From: an uncultured Acidobacteriia bacterium
GTDB taxonomy: Bacteria > Acidobacteriota > Terriglobia > Bryobacterales > Bryobacteraceae
Direction: 5' to 3'
DNA: 64,000 bases
Assembly: GCA_903875575.1 (NCBI GenBank)
Contig: CAIQWJ010000018.1
Coordinates: 1-64,000 of the forward strand
Part shown: piece by piece, positions 1 to 8,715 of the stretch
Numbering within the stretch: the first letter of the stretch is position 1
How the letters are laid out: each line of letters starts with the position of its first letter
Program-made: the position numbers and the translations under genes
Notes under the pieces: generated by a model
The model's database searches: none
What the model was told of the DNA's origin: nothing
Seen by the model: only the letters and a program-made list of their open reading frames with translations

Positions 1-566
1 GGCGTGTCTGTCGTCGCCCGAAAAACGGCCCACGAAGGGTTGGCTCTGTCGTAATGTACGCGGGACCGCTTCATATGCCTCTCCGGCACATAAAACTACT
101 TCTGTCAAGCCCCATTAGCGGGAGTTCTGCAAGTGGGTCACATCGATTTTTCACCTTTATTCCCAATAGAATCAACAAACCGCCCCGCCATCCCCTTTTC
201 CCCGTTGTACTCTACCCTCGTATGCAGCTCTATCGTCACATTCCCGCCGCGCCATCTCACGCCGCCGCACCCGTCGCCGGGAAAATAGTAATTTCGCCAT
301 ACGATCCCATTTATCTCGCTGAAAACAAACACACTCCCTCCAAATGCGAACCCATTTTAGAGCCCGGCGAACCCATTATTACGCCCTGCGAACCCATTTT
401 TAGCACCACCAAACCCACTCTGCCCCCCCGCCGCACGCCCCACCCAGACTCCGCCACCCGCCCTTCGAGCGCACGGCACTTTCCCCGGCCAAACTCCCAC
501 GCCAGCCCTGCCGAATCGCCACCCCTTTCTCCTCCCCCACACACCGTCTCGGGAGATACTGGTCTC
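1..566. other. Leader region without a supported gene
   Basis: An open frame continuous with the downstream ABC ATPase runs through most of this stretch, but its translation is rich in Pro, Ser, Thr and His, has no recognisable domain and is not needed for a full-length ATPase. I read it as non-coding 5' DNA. It holds a 21-bp-period repeat, described separately, and a C-rich stretch around 420-545. No other gene or RNA was recognised here. Confidence 0.5.
346..398. repeat. Three 11-bp iterons with exact 21-bp period
   Basis: The 11-mer gcgaacccatt occurs at 346, 367 and 388, exactly 21 bp apart, with diverged 10-bp spacers. A degenerate fourth copy (aaaccca) follows near 411. A 21-bp spacing is two helical turns, so the copies face the same side of the duplex. 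This is seen directly; a role as protein-binding iterons for the downstream ABC ATPase gene is inference. Confidence 0.7.
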
Positions 567-1352
567 TTGACCTCAACCCCTCCCCTGATCGAACTCTTAA
601 ACGTCACCGTCATGCGAGGTGACAGCATCGCGCTCCGCAACCTGAGCCTCACCATCGGGGCGGGCGAACACGTCGCCATCCTCGGCCCCAACGGCTGCGG
701 AAAATCGACGCTCATCAAGACCATCACCCGAGAGTGTTACCCGCTGGCCCAACCAGGCACCAGCGTCACCATCCTCGGCCAACGCGTCTGGGACGTGGTC
801 AGTCTGCGCAGCACAATGGGGATCGTCACCAACGATCTGATGGCGCAATGTACGCGCGAGATCAAGGGTTTCGAGATCGTGCTTTCGGGCTTCTTCTCCA
901 GCATCGGGATCTGGCCGAATCATCATGTAACGGAGAAGCAGCGCCGCAAGGCGGCAGACGTCCTGCGCTTTCTCGAATCGGCCCACCTCGGCGAGAAGCG
1001 GGTGGATGAAATGTCGTCCGGCGAGGCGCGCCGCATGCTGATCGGTCGCGCGCTGGTGAATGACCCGAAGGCCCTGTTGCTGGACGAGCCTTCCACGAGT
1101 CTGGATCTTTTCGCGCAGCACGAATTGCGCGAAAGCATCCGCAAGCTCGCGAAAGCGGGTGTAGGAATCGTGCTGGTGACGCATCATTTGTCGGACATCA
1201 TTCCGGAAATTGAGCGCGTCATCATGATGAGCGGTGGCGAAATCGCAGCCGACGGTGCGAAGGAAGATGTACTGACGGCGGCCGGGCTTGCAGAGTTGTT
1301 CGGCGTGAAAGCGGAGTTGGCGAAGCGCGGTGGTTATTATCACTTGTGGTAG
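567..1352 (+). CDS. ABC ATPase of the ModF/PhrA-like COG1119 type
   Basis: Cytoplasmic ATP-binding subunit. Visible motifs are Walker A GPNGCGKST, a degenerate signature SSGEARR, Walker B ALLLDEP and the H-loop LVTHH. The segment VLSGFFSSIGIW between Walker A and the signature is typical of the COG1119 group (ModF/PhrA-like), whose substrate is unclear. I chose the TTG at 567, preceded by gggaga about 10 nt upstream, because it gives 261 aa, the usual size, and leaves out the low-complexity upstream frame. An ATG at 54 in the same frame would give 432 aa. No permease lies next to it except the small membrane protein 18 nt downstream, so transport coupling is not shown. Confidence 0.85.
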   Translation: MTSTPPLIELLNVTVMRGDSIALRNLSLTIGAGEHVAILGPNGCGKSTLIKTITRECYPLAQPGTSVTILGQRVWDVVSLRSTMGIVTNDLMAQCTREIKGFEIVLSGFFSSIGIWPNHHVTEKQRRKAADVLRFLESAHLGEKRVDEMSSGEARRMLIGRALVNDPKALLLDEPSTSLDLFAQHELRESIRKLAKAGVGIVLVTHHLSDIIPEIERVIMMSGGEIAADGAKEDVLTAAGLAELFGVKAELAKRGGYYHLW

Positions 1353-1370
1353 AAAGCGGAGACAAAGCGG

Positions 1371-2018
1371 ATGGAAAACAAAATTTCACGTGAGCCCCGG
1401 TGGCCCGCATTGGCGGCGGGGCTGGCGATCGGCGTGTTGTTCTACCTGATGCCCGAAGCCCTGACAGTGGGGCCTCGCTGGCTGCCGCTGGTGCTGATCG
1501 CGGCGATGCTGATTCCTGCCAAGCTCTTTCATCACACCGGCCGGGTGCAACTGAACGATGTCTTTGCCTATGCCGGGCTTGGTGTGACGACTCTGGCGCT
1601 CATATCGTCCCTGACGCTGCTGATCCTGCGCCTGCCGAAGCATCTCGATCCACCCGGTGAGTTGCTGAAGGCCGCTGCGGCGTTGTGGGTCAGTAACGTG
1701 CTCGTGTTCGCGTCCTGGTATTGGCGTCTCGATGGCGGCGGACCCAACGCGCGAGACCGCAGGCATTCCCATCAGGCCGGGGCGTTCCTCTTTCCGCAGA
1801 TGACGCTGAGCGAGGAGTTGCGTGTCACTCTGGGGCAGCACCCGTGGAATCCAGGCTTCATCGATTACCTGTTTCTGGCCTTCAACACGAGTACGGCGTT
1901 TTCACCGACCGACGTCCCCGTGCTGACCCGCTGGGCGAAGGTCATGATGATGATCCAGGCGAGCATCTCACTCGCGGCTATCGCGCTGCTGGCGGCCAGG
2001 GCGGTTAACATTCTGTAG
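1371..2018 (+). CDS. Multi-pass membrane protein, DUF1345-like
   Basis: A 215-residue hydrophobic protein with about five membrane helices: roughly residues 12-30, 35-50, 62-84, 98-115 and 190-213. The C-terminal part, with FNTSTAFSPTD before the last helix, resembles the conserved end of DUF1345 proteins, whose function is unknown. It starts 18 nt after the ABC ATPase stop and is probably co-transcribed with it. A function cannot be named; family membership is from recalled pattern only. Confidence 0.7.
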   Translation: MENKISREPRWPALAAGLAIGVLFYLMPEALTVGPRWLPLVLIAAMLIPAKLFHHTGRVQLNDVFAYAGLGVTTLALISSLTLLILRLPKHLDPPGELLKAAAALWVSNVLVFASWYWRLDGGGPNARDRRHSHQAGAFLFPQMTLSEELRVTLGQHPWNPGFIDYLFLAFNTSTAFSPTDVPVLTRWAKVMMMIQASISLAAIALLAARAVNIL

Positions 2019-2024
2019 AGACAG

Positions 2025-2092
2025 TTTACGTGCGTGTCCGTTTGGCATTCACGTGCGTGCCCGGTTGACGCTCACTTTCGTGGCCGTTTGGA
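2025..2092. repeat. Degenerate tandem triplication, about 23-bp period
   Basis: Three adjacent imperfect copies begin near 2025, 2048 and 2072, built around acgtgcgtgtccgtttgg, acgtgcgtgcccggttga and ctttcgtggccgtttgg. They lie between the convergent membrane-protein and glycosyltransferase genes, where no coding is supported. The role is unknown. Confidence 0.6.
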
Positions 2093-2164
2093 GAGCCGCG
2101 ACCGCAAGGGAGCGATCTCGTGGCCAGCACTGTCTACCGCCAAACAGGCCTGCTGGCAGGCTGT

Positions 2165-3955
2165 TCAATCCAGATACTGCCCAGCCAGCTCTTCGTACTC
2201 CGTCGGAGTCACCAACTGGAAGCGAATCTCCAGCGAACTGAACTGGCGGATCTCGCCGTGCATCGCGTCGTTCGGAATCTCCGAGCCGGCCATGTAGAGT
2301 TCGCCTGCCGCGACGCGAAACGGCAGGACGTGCCACTTTCTTGCCATAGCGGCAGGAAGAGCGCGGGTCACCGGCAGCGAGACCGCCTCTGGCTCCGGCT
2401 TGCCAAGGGGCAAGTTGTTTTGTAAGGCCAGTGCGGCGTAGAGATCACCCTCGGTGATGCGACCGAGATGGAGAAGATGCTCACCAAGTCGGCGATTGGG
2501 CGGCTGTGAGGCGATTGCCTCCTCGAGTTGAGCCGGCGAAATCCATTGCCCCCCGGCAAGGATCTCGCCCAGGCGCTTGCGGTCACTCAGCAGCGCCGTG
2601 CGGTTGGGATAAGCGTGTTCGGTCTTGGCCCATCGAAGGGGTAAGCCCCGGAGTTTCGCATTGGTGTAGGTCGTGATCGCTTTGCATGTAGCGACACAGT
2701 TGATCCAGTTGCCCGCCACCACCCGCAGCGGTGCAGCGAGTGCAAACGGCAAGCCGTAGATTCGCTGGCACAGGCCGATGCGAATGGCGGTATGAAGGAT
2801 CTGAAGCGAGAGCCCGGCGGCCGAGGCGTGTTCCAGCCACGACGCTTCGTGGCCCAGGCCCCAGGGTTGGTGGGTGGCGTTCGCCCAGGTCCACGTGATC
2901 GCGCCGTAGACGAAGAAGAGGTTGGTCAGCGGGCCGACCAGGTTGTTGATGATGCTTTTGCGGTCGCGCCAGAACCAGTAGAGATGCTGGAGGGTTTCGC
3001 GGAAGTCGTGATACTCCCAGGACTGGAGCCCGATGCCGGTGATCCAGCGCGAACGCTGCCGGATGGCGGGAGGGAAGCTGCGGGGAAAGTATTCTCGGGT
3101 CGCGATAGCGCGGCCATGGCGAATATTGACGGGGATGAACTTCTGGCTGAGGCCGAGACGTGCGATGCGAAAGCCGTTCTCGTAGTCCTCGGTCAGGCAG
3201 CCTGGTTCGAAGATGCGGTTGTTGTGAGCGGCGGCGAGTTGTTCCAGCGCGCGGCGTGAGAAGCCAGTGCCAACGCCGTTCGAAGGGATAAAGCCCCCGA
3301 GGAAGGCGCGGGCCATCATGTCCTTGTGCTGGTATTCGCAGAACTCGTCGCAGTAGACGCCGTGCGCGACTTCGCGTAACGGCGTAGGCAGGGCGAGCAC
3401 GGGGATCTGGACCATGTCGTGCCACTGGGCGTAGTAGTTGATCCAGGTGAGCGCGTCAGGATCCATGATGTCTTCGGCGTCGTGGGTGAGGATCATGTCG
3501 AAGCGGACATTGTTCTGTTCCTCATGCAGGATCATCCGCTGGTAGATCCAGTTGAGGCAGTCGGCCTTTGAGGTGGGGCCATCATGTGGGCAGACGGAAA
3601 GATGTACGTTGCTGTGGCGCTTCATCGCCTCGCGAATGGCGGTGAGAGTGGGGCCGTCGTTGGGGTAGGCCCCGACAAAGAAGTCGAAACGGGGGTATTG
3701 GAGGCGGGTAACGTTGTTGTCGATCATCTTCTGGATGACGCGACTCTCTTTCCAGACGGCCACGAAAACGGCCATATGGATAGCAGGGGCTCCGGCGAGT
3801 TCAGCGTCGGTTGGGGTCTTGCGGTCCGGGTGAGAGGAGAAGTGGTTGCGAAGCCAGGCGAGGGCGGCCGCTACGTCAATGACGCAATCGTCGAGACCGC
3901 TGAGCAGGATCCAGAAGGCGAGAGGTGTTAGTAGCAGTGCTACCCAGTGATCCAA
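2165..3955 (-). CDS. nfrB: NfrB-like glycosyltransferase with C-terminal MshEN c-di-GMP-binding domain
   Basis: Inner-membrane family 2 glycosyltransferase resembling E. coli NfrB, which is known to make a secreted polysaccharide (the phage N4 receptor pathway) when c-di-GMP binds its MshEN domain. After an N-terminal helix (residues 5-20 from the TTG start), GT-A motifs are seen: DAED at 159-162, TED at 255-257 and RQRSRW at 299-304, followed by further membrane helices. The C-terminus carries two 24-residue motifs of the form RLGxxL...L..A...Q (461-484 and 489-512), the MshEN signature. TTG at 3955 is preferred because the helix then begins as in NfrB; an in-frame ATG at 4084 adds 43 unconvincing residues. 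No nfrA-like outer-membrane partner is in the window. Confidence 0.85.
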   Translation of the reverse strand: MDHWVALLLTPLAFWILLSGLDDCVIDVAAALAWLRNHFSSHPDRKTPTDAELAGAPAIHMAVFVAVWKESRVIQKMIDNNVTRLQYPRFDFFVGAYPNDGPTLTAIREAMKRHSNVHLSVCPHDGPTSKADCLNWIYQRMILHEEQNNVRFDMILTHDAEDIMDPDALTWINYYAQWHDMVQIPVLALPTPLREVAHGVYCDEFCEYQHKDMMARAFLGGFIPSNGVGTGFSRRALEQLAAAHNNRIFEPGCLTEDYENGFRIARLGLSQKFIPVNIRHGRAIATREYFPRSFPPAIRQRSRWITGIGLQSWEYHDFRETLQHLYWFWRDRKSIINNLVGPLTNLFFVYGAITWTWANATHQPWGLGHEASWLEHASAAGLSLQILHTAIRIGLCQRIYGLPFALAAPLRVVAGNWINCVATCKAITTYTNAKLRGLPLRWAKTEHAYPNRTALLSDRKRLGEILAGGQWISPAQLEEAIASQPPNRRLGEHLLHLGRITEGDLYAALALQNNLPLGKPEPEAVSLPVTRALPAAMARKWHVLPFRVAAGELYMAGSEIPNDAMHGEIRQFSSLEIRFQLVTPTEYEELAGQYLD

Positions 3956-4025
3956 TTTGGCATCCGTAGTAGGGTAGTGCCGGAATCGACGGGTTTTCTC
4001 ATATTTATTTCTTGTTGATATAGCG

Positions 4026-4050
4026 GCCACTTGCTTGTGCCGCAAGTGGC
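4026..4050. promoter_or_regulatory. Perfect 9-bp inverted repeat in the nfrB/response-regulator divergent region
   Basis: gccacttgc and gcaagtggc flank a 7-nt spacer. The site lies between the divergent nfrB-like and response-regulator genes, about 70 bp upstream of the TTG start of nfrB and 125 bp upstream of the regulator. It could be a dimeric-regulator operator or an RNA hairpin in the nfrB leader. If nfrB starts at 4084 it would be inside the coding sequence, which I think less likely. Confidence 0.5.
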
Positions 4051-4174
4051 AGAAACAAAATCGGATATGTGTCGGATCGAACATTCCGCAATAGGCGATT
4101 TATAGTATTATGTTTTTCCAGCATCGGTGATATTCTGATAGGTCTTATTTGAAAGGGGCAGGGGGGAAAGTTCG

Positions 4175-4813
4175 GTGACTGTTAAGCGGATACTGGTAGT
4201 CGATGATCACCCTCTGATGCGTGAGGGCTTGAAGGGAGTGCTTCTGGGCCGCTTTTCACACTGGGTGATCGGGGAGGCTGCGAACGCGGCCGAGACGTTG
4301 AGTGCAACCCGCCGGCAGGATTGGGATCTGGTATTGCTCGATCTGTCGATTCCTGGAGCGAATGGTCTGGAATTACTTCGCCGCGTTGTGCGCGACAAGC
4401 CCACCCTGCCCATTCTGATGCTGAGTATGCATCCGGAGGAGCAGTTCGCAGCACTGGCTCTGCGGGCAGGCGCTGCGGCCTACATGTCGAAGTTCACGCC
4501 TGCGGAAGCACTTCTCGCAGCGATACGCAGGGTGTTGGAGGGGCACAGGGGCGTCACCAGCCAGACGCTGGGATTGCAGCCCGATAGCCTTTCCGGGGAG
4601 CAGTCGACACCGATCCACGAACAGTTGTCGGATCGGGAGCTGGATGTTTTCCTGCGAATCGGCAGGGGGCAAAGTGTGGGCGATATCGCTGAGGCTCTGC
4701 GGCTGAGCGTAAAGACGGTGAGTACCTATCGGGCGCGCGTACGGAGCAAAACGGGTTTTCGGAATAATGCGGCTATGGCGCAATACGCGATTCGCAATCA
4801 CCTCGTCGAATAG
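4175..4813 (+). CDS. NarL/FixJ-type response regulator
   Basis: Receiver domain (residues about 4-122) with acidic pair D10/D11, phospho-acceptor D56 in DLVLLDLSIPG and K106, followed by a LuxR-type HTH (about 145-205, LSDRELDVFLRIGRGQ with recognition helix SVKTVSTYRARV). It is a phosphorylation-controlled transcription factor. The GTG start has agggggga 8 nt upstream. The next gene encodes a HisKA_3-type kinase, the class that normally pairs with NarL-type regulators, so that is the likely partner. The targets are unknown; the divergent nfrB gene is one candidate. Confidence 0.93.
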   Translation: MTVKRILVVDDHPLMREGLKGVLLGRFSHWVIGEAANAAETLSATRRQDWDLVLLDLSIPGANGLELLRRVVRDKPTLPILMLSMHPEEQFAALALRAGAAAYMSKFTPAEALLAAIRRVLEGHRGVTSQTLGLQPDSLSGEQSTPIHEQLSDRELDVFLRIGRGQSVGDIAEALRLSVKTVSTYRARVRSKTGFRNNAAMAQYAIRNHLVE

Positions 4814-4974
4814 GTCATCCGAGCGGTCTTTCTTGTAGGACAAACACTTATTTGTAGGCTCGAGTCTTACTTATCTCAGCGGGGTGGCAGACCCATCGGC
4901 ACCATTTGAAATATTTGCGCAAATAGTTGCAAAGAAACGCGAGAAAGGACTTCGGTTGGGTGTAGGATTTGGAT

Positions 4975-6513
4975 GTGCCAAGAATACTGGTCGTTGAAGA
5001 TCGGGCAGATAGTCGGGAATTTCTGTCCTCATTACTCACGCATTTTGGCTATGACGTTACGGAAGCCTACAGTGCGACAGCCGCTCTGTATAAGTTGCGC
5101 ACCGAAACGCCGGATCTGATCATTTCCGATATCCTGATGCCGGATGTCGATGGCTATGAATTTGCCCGCCAGTTACGGGTGGATCCGGCCAGAGCTTCTA
5201 TCCCCATTCTGTTCTGGACGGCGGCTTATACCGAGAACAGTGCCCGGGTGCTGGCCGAGTATTGCGGGGTAGATGCGATTCTGGCAAAGCCGTGCGAGCC
5301 GGAGGCCATTCTGAAGGCTGTCAGGGCGGCGCTGAACGGGCCCACAAGGGCGCTCCCGGCGCCGAGACTGCCCGAATTTGAGCGTGAGCATGCGCGCCTG
5401 CTCACAAACAAGATTTTCGATCAGTTGCAGGAACTGGAGGCCACCAGCTCACGGCTGAAGGAGTCCGAGAGACAGTACCGGGCGTTGTTTGAAGGCAATC
5501 CCTTCACCATGTGGATTCTGGACGCCCGGACGTCGAAATTCATGGCCGTAAACGAGGCGGCCGAACGGGAGTACGGCTATACCAGCGAGGAGTTTCTCGC
5601 TATGGATTTGAGAAGCCTGGTGGTCGGCGCGGGCGCAGACCGCGCGACGGGTAGAATGCGGCACCGGCTGAAGTCCGGGGTGGAAATCGAGGTGGAGTGT
5701 TTCGAGCAGGCAACGCAGTTTGAGGGCAGGAGCGCCCGCGTGCAGTTGATCCATGACGTCACGACTCGCAACCTCGCAGACAGGGCGATACGGCAGTCGC
5801 AAGAGCAACTGCGGGTTCTGGCGGGGCGACTCCGCTTGGCGCAGGAAGAAGAGCGGACGCGGATTTCCCGCGATCTTCACGATGAGATGGGCCAGCGGCT
5901 TACGGCGCTGCGAATGAACTGCGAATGGCTGTTGAAAAAGCTCTCGGAGATCCTGCCAAAGGCTGCGGATGCGGAACGCAGAAAGAAGTTGAACGATTCA
6001 GTGGTAGTGATTGACGAGATGATCCGGTTTGTACAGAAGACGGCGACCGATTTGCGGCCTGGCATTCTGGATTTCGGTATCGGGGCCGCCATCCAATGGT
6101 CGGCGCAGGATTTTCAGTCGCGAACGGAAATCGATTGCACAATTGACGCTCCCGAAGACGATATCGAACTGGATCCGCGGCTTGCGACCGAAGTCTACCG
6201 GATCTTCCAGGAAGCGCTGACGAATGTGGCGCGGCACTCCGGCGCTTCGAAGGTGCAGGTTCTATTGAAATGCGGGGGTGGGCGGTTGGTCTTGAGCGTA
6301 CATGACAACGGGAGTGGGATTCAGCCCAACCAGGCTGAATCCCGCGACGCAGTGGGTCTGCTCGGAATGCGGGAACGCGCGGCGGGTATGGGCGCGGTGG
6401 TGACTATTCAGGGCAGCCCGGAGGGCGGAACCACGGTGCGGCTGGAAGTCCCCTTAGCGGCGGGTTCCGCACCCCATGGCGGCGGGTCGGCCGGGGCCAT
6501 TGGGCTCGGATAG
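4975..6513 (+). CDS. Soluble hybrid kinase: REC-PAS-HisKA_3-HATPase
   Basis: Order of domains: receiver at residues 1-120 (phospho-acceptor D52, K105), a coiled linker, PAS at about 155-270 (ALFEGNPFTMWILDA, NEAAEREYGYTSEEF), the HisKA_3 dimerisation helix with phosphoryl histidine in RDLHDEMGQ, and HATPase_c with the N-box FQEALTNVARHS and G-box DNGSGI. No membrane helix is seen, so it is cytoplasmic and is probably controlled through its own receiver. GTG at 4975 is preferred because agga lies 7 nt upstream; TTG at 4969 is the alternative. It probably phosphorylates the NarL-type regulator upstream. Confidence 0.9.
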   Translation: MPRILVVEDRADSREFLSSLLTHFGYDVTEAYSATAALYKLRTETPDLIISDILMPDVDGYEFARQLRVDPARASIPILFWTAAYTENSARVLAEYCGVDAILAKPCEPEAILKAVRAALNGPTRALPAPRLPEFEREHARLLTNKIFDQLQELEATSSRLKESERQYRALFEGNPFTMWILDARTSKFMAVNEAAEREYGYTSEEFLAMDLRSLVVGAGADRATGRMRHRLKSGVEIEVECFEQATQFEGRSARVQLIHDVTTRNLADRAIRQSQEQLRVLAGRLRLAQEEERTRISRDLHDEMGQRLTALRMNCEWLLKKLSEILPKAADAERRKKLNDSVVVIDEMIRFVQKTATDLRPGILDFGIGAAIQWSAQDFQSRTEIDCTIDAPEDDIELDPRLATEVYRIFQEALTNVARHSGASKVQVLLKCGGGRLVLSVHDNGSGIQPNQAESRDAVGLLGMRERAAGMGAVVTIQGSPEGGTTVRLEVPLAAGSAPHGGGSAGAIGLG

Positions 6514-6524
6514 GAAGGGGACCC

Positions 6525-8315
6525 ATGTCGCAACATTACGCGAAGCGCCGGCAAGGGCAGCGTCTGGAATTGCTGGAGAGCATCCTGGCGGCATCGACAC
6601 AGTACTCGATTGTGGGCCTGGCTGTGGACGGGACGATTGAAGCGTGGAACGAAGGTGCGCGTCTCAATTACGGGTATGCTCCGGATGCCGTGATCGGCAA
6701 AGCGACGATGGCCATTCTGCATACGCCGGAAGATCAGGCGGCAGGCACGGCCGGACTGATGCAGCACGTGGCGCTGAGGCAGGGACACTGGACCGGAGAA
6801 GTGGAGCGCGTACGACAGGATGGCGAACGCTTCATGGCAACTGTCTCGCTTACCGTGCGCAGGGACGGGGCGGGCGAACATATCGGGTATTTGCTGATAT
6901 CGAGAGACATCTCCGATGAGCGAAAGTTCCGTGGCCTGCTGGAGTCAGCGCCGGACGCAATGGTTGTGGTGAATCGCGACAGACGGATTGTGCTGGTGAA
7001 TGCGCGCGCGGAGAAGGTGTTCGGATACGCGCGCGAGGAACTGCTGGGAAATTCGGTGGACATGTTGGTGCCTGAGGCGGGCAACGGCAGTTGCGGCCGG
7101 CGACGGGATGGCGGCAGCTTTCCGGTGGAAGTCAGTCAGGGTCCGCTGGAGACGGATCAGGGCGTGCTGGTCTCAATGGCAATTCGGGACGTCTCGGAGC
7201 GACGGCGGACGGAAGAGCGATTCCGGCGACTGGTAGAAGCTGCACCGGATGCGATGGTGATCGTGAACCGGGCGGGGAAGATTGTCATCGTGAATTCCCA
7301 GACCGAAAGGCTGTTCGGGTACAAACGCGGGGAGATGATCGGCGAGAGCATGGAGATGCTGGTGCCGGAGCGCTTCGGCGGCATCCATCCCGATCACAGG
7401 AATGGGTATTCTTCATCGCCCCGCGTACGGCCGATGGGCGCAGGTCTGGAGTTGTACGGGAGGCGCAAGGGCGGCGGAGAGTTCCCCGTGGAAATCAGCC
7501 TGAGTCCTCTGGATACGGAACAAGACGAGCCGCTGGTTGCCAGTTCCATCCGCGACATTACCGACCGCAAGCGGGTTGAACAGGCTCTAAAGGAAAAGAA
7601 CGCGGAACTGGAAAGGGCAAATCACGCCAAGGATACCTTCCTGGCCTCGATGAGCCATGAGCTGCGGACGCCGCTGAACACCGTGATCGGCTATGCGGGG
7701 ACGCTGTTGATGCGGTTGCCGGGGCCGCTGACGGAGGAGCAGGAGAAGCAGGTGCGCACGATTCAGCGCAACGGCAGGCATCTGTTGAGCCTGATCAACG
7801 ACGTGCTGGATCTGGCAAAGATCGAATCGGGCAAAGTGGAACTTCATCCGGAACCACTGGACCTCTGCGAGTTGTTGCGGGACGTCATGTATGCCGAACG
7901 TCTGCAGGCGGTGAGCAAGGGGGTCTCACTCACCCTTGAAGTGCCGGACTATCCGGTGGCGGTGCGAACGGATCAGCGCTCGGTACACCAGATCGTGCTG
8001 AATCTGGTTAATAATGCGGTGAAGTTCACGGACAAGGGTTCCGTGCGGATACAACTGACGGAAACCGAGTCAGGCGGAGCTTCGGAAGTTGCCATTCGGG
8101 TCATCGATACCGGAGTCGGCATTCGGACGGCGGATTATAAGGAGCTGTTTCAGATGTTCCGGCAACTGGATGGGCCGTCCGGGCGAAAAAGCAAAGGCAC
8201 GGGGCTTGGCCTGCATCTGAGCAGGCGGCTGGCGGAGTTATTGGGCGGTCAGCTTACCTTTGAGAGTGAACCAGGCGTGGGCAGCACATTTCAGCTGCTT
8301 CTGCGGCGGGAGTAA
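6525..8315 (+). CDS. Soluble multi-PAS sensor histidine kinase
   Basis: Three PAS domains (residues about 18-130, 133-225 and 226-350), HisKA with H in SMSHELRTPLN, and HATPase_c with NLVNNAVKF, DTGVGI and GTGLGLHLS. PAS2 and PAS3 are clearly related (SAPDAMVVVNRDRRIVLVN against AAPDAMVIVNRAGKIVIVN), so they arose by duplication; PAS2 has lost about 25 residues from its second half. No transmembrane segment is seen. The ATG has an aggaagggg ribosome site. It lies 11 nt after the hybrid kinase and 3 nt before a lone receiver, so the three are one operon. Confidence 0.92.
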   Translation: MSQHYAKRRQGQRLELLESILAASTQYSIVGLAVDGTIEAWNEGARLNYGYAPDAVIGKATMAILHTPEDQAAGTAGLMQHVALRQGHWTGEVERVRQDGERFMATVSLTVRRDGAGEHIGYLLISRDISDERKFRGLLESAPDAMVVVNRDRRIVLVNARAEKVFGYAREELLGNSVDMLVPEAGNGSCGRRRDGGSFPVEVSQGPLETDQGVLVSMAIRDVSERRRTEERFRRLVEAAPDAMVIVNRAGKIVIVNSQTERLFGYKRGEMIGESMEMLVPERFGGIHPDHRNGYSSSPRVRPMGAGLELYGRRKGGGEFPVEISLSPLDTEQDEPLVASSIRDITDRKRVEQALKEKNAELERANHAKDTFLASMSHELRTPLNTVIGYAGTLLMRLPGPLTEEQEKQVRTIQRNGRHLLSLINDVLDLAKIESGKVELHPEPLDLCELLRDVMYAERLQAVSKGVSLTLEVPDYPVAVRTDQRSVHQIVLNLVNNAVKFTDKGSVRIQLTETESGGASEVAIRVIDTGVGIRTADYKELFQMFRQLDGPSGRKSKGTGLGLHLSRRLAELLGGQLTFESEPGVGSTFQLLLRRE

Positions 8316-8318
8316 GCC

Positions 8319-8708
8319 ATGGCCCGGGTGCTTGTGATTGAGGACGATCCGGAGAATCTCGATTTTCTGCTGTATCTGCTGACGGCCTTAGGGCACACCG
8401 CGTATCCGGCGCGTAACGGTGTGGATGGATTGATTCGCGCGGCGCTGGAGAACCCGGATCTGATTCTGTGCGATATCAACCTGCCTTTGCTGGACGGATA
8501 TGGAGTAGTGCGGCAACTGAAGGCCAATACGACGCTGCGGCGGGTTCCGCTCATCGCGGTTACGGCGCTGGCCATGTTGGGCGATCGGGAGATGGTGCTG
8601 TCGCGCGACTTCGACGGGTACCTGGCAAAGCCGGTGGATCCGGAGACTTTTGGGGAGCGGGTGGAGGAGTGGCTGGCACTGCGAACTGGCGATCAGGAAG
8701 CGGAATGA
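8319..8708 (+). CDS. Single-domain response regulator (CheY-like)
   Basis: A 129-aa receiver with no output domain: acidic D9/D10, phospho-acceptor D52 in LILCDINLP, T82 and K104 in YLAKPVDP. Such stand-alone receivers act as phosphorelay shuttles or through protein contacts. Start 3 nt after the multi-PAS kinase stop makes that kinase its probable donor. The receiver of the hybrid kinase upstream offers a second possible relay node. Confidence 0.9.
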   Translation: MARVLVIEDDPENLDFLLYLLTALGHTAYPARNGVDGLIRAALENPDLILCDINLPLLDGYGVVRQLKANTTLRRVPLIAVTALAMLGDREMVLSRDFDGYLAKPVDPETFGERVEEWLALRTGDQEAE

Positions 8709-8715
8709 CCGCCAG

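Noticed and set aside
346-420. Possible CRISPR array
   Set aside because: Units are 11 bp with 10-bp spacers, far too short for CRISPR, and no cas gene is present.
54-566. In-frame upstream extension of the ABC ATPase, adding 171 residues
   Set aside because: Low-complexity Pro/Ser/Thr-rich translation with no domain, a well-placed ribosome site at the TTG at 567, and a repeat whose phasing is explained by DNA spacing.
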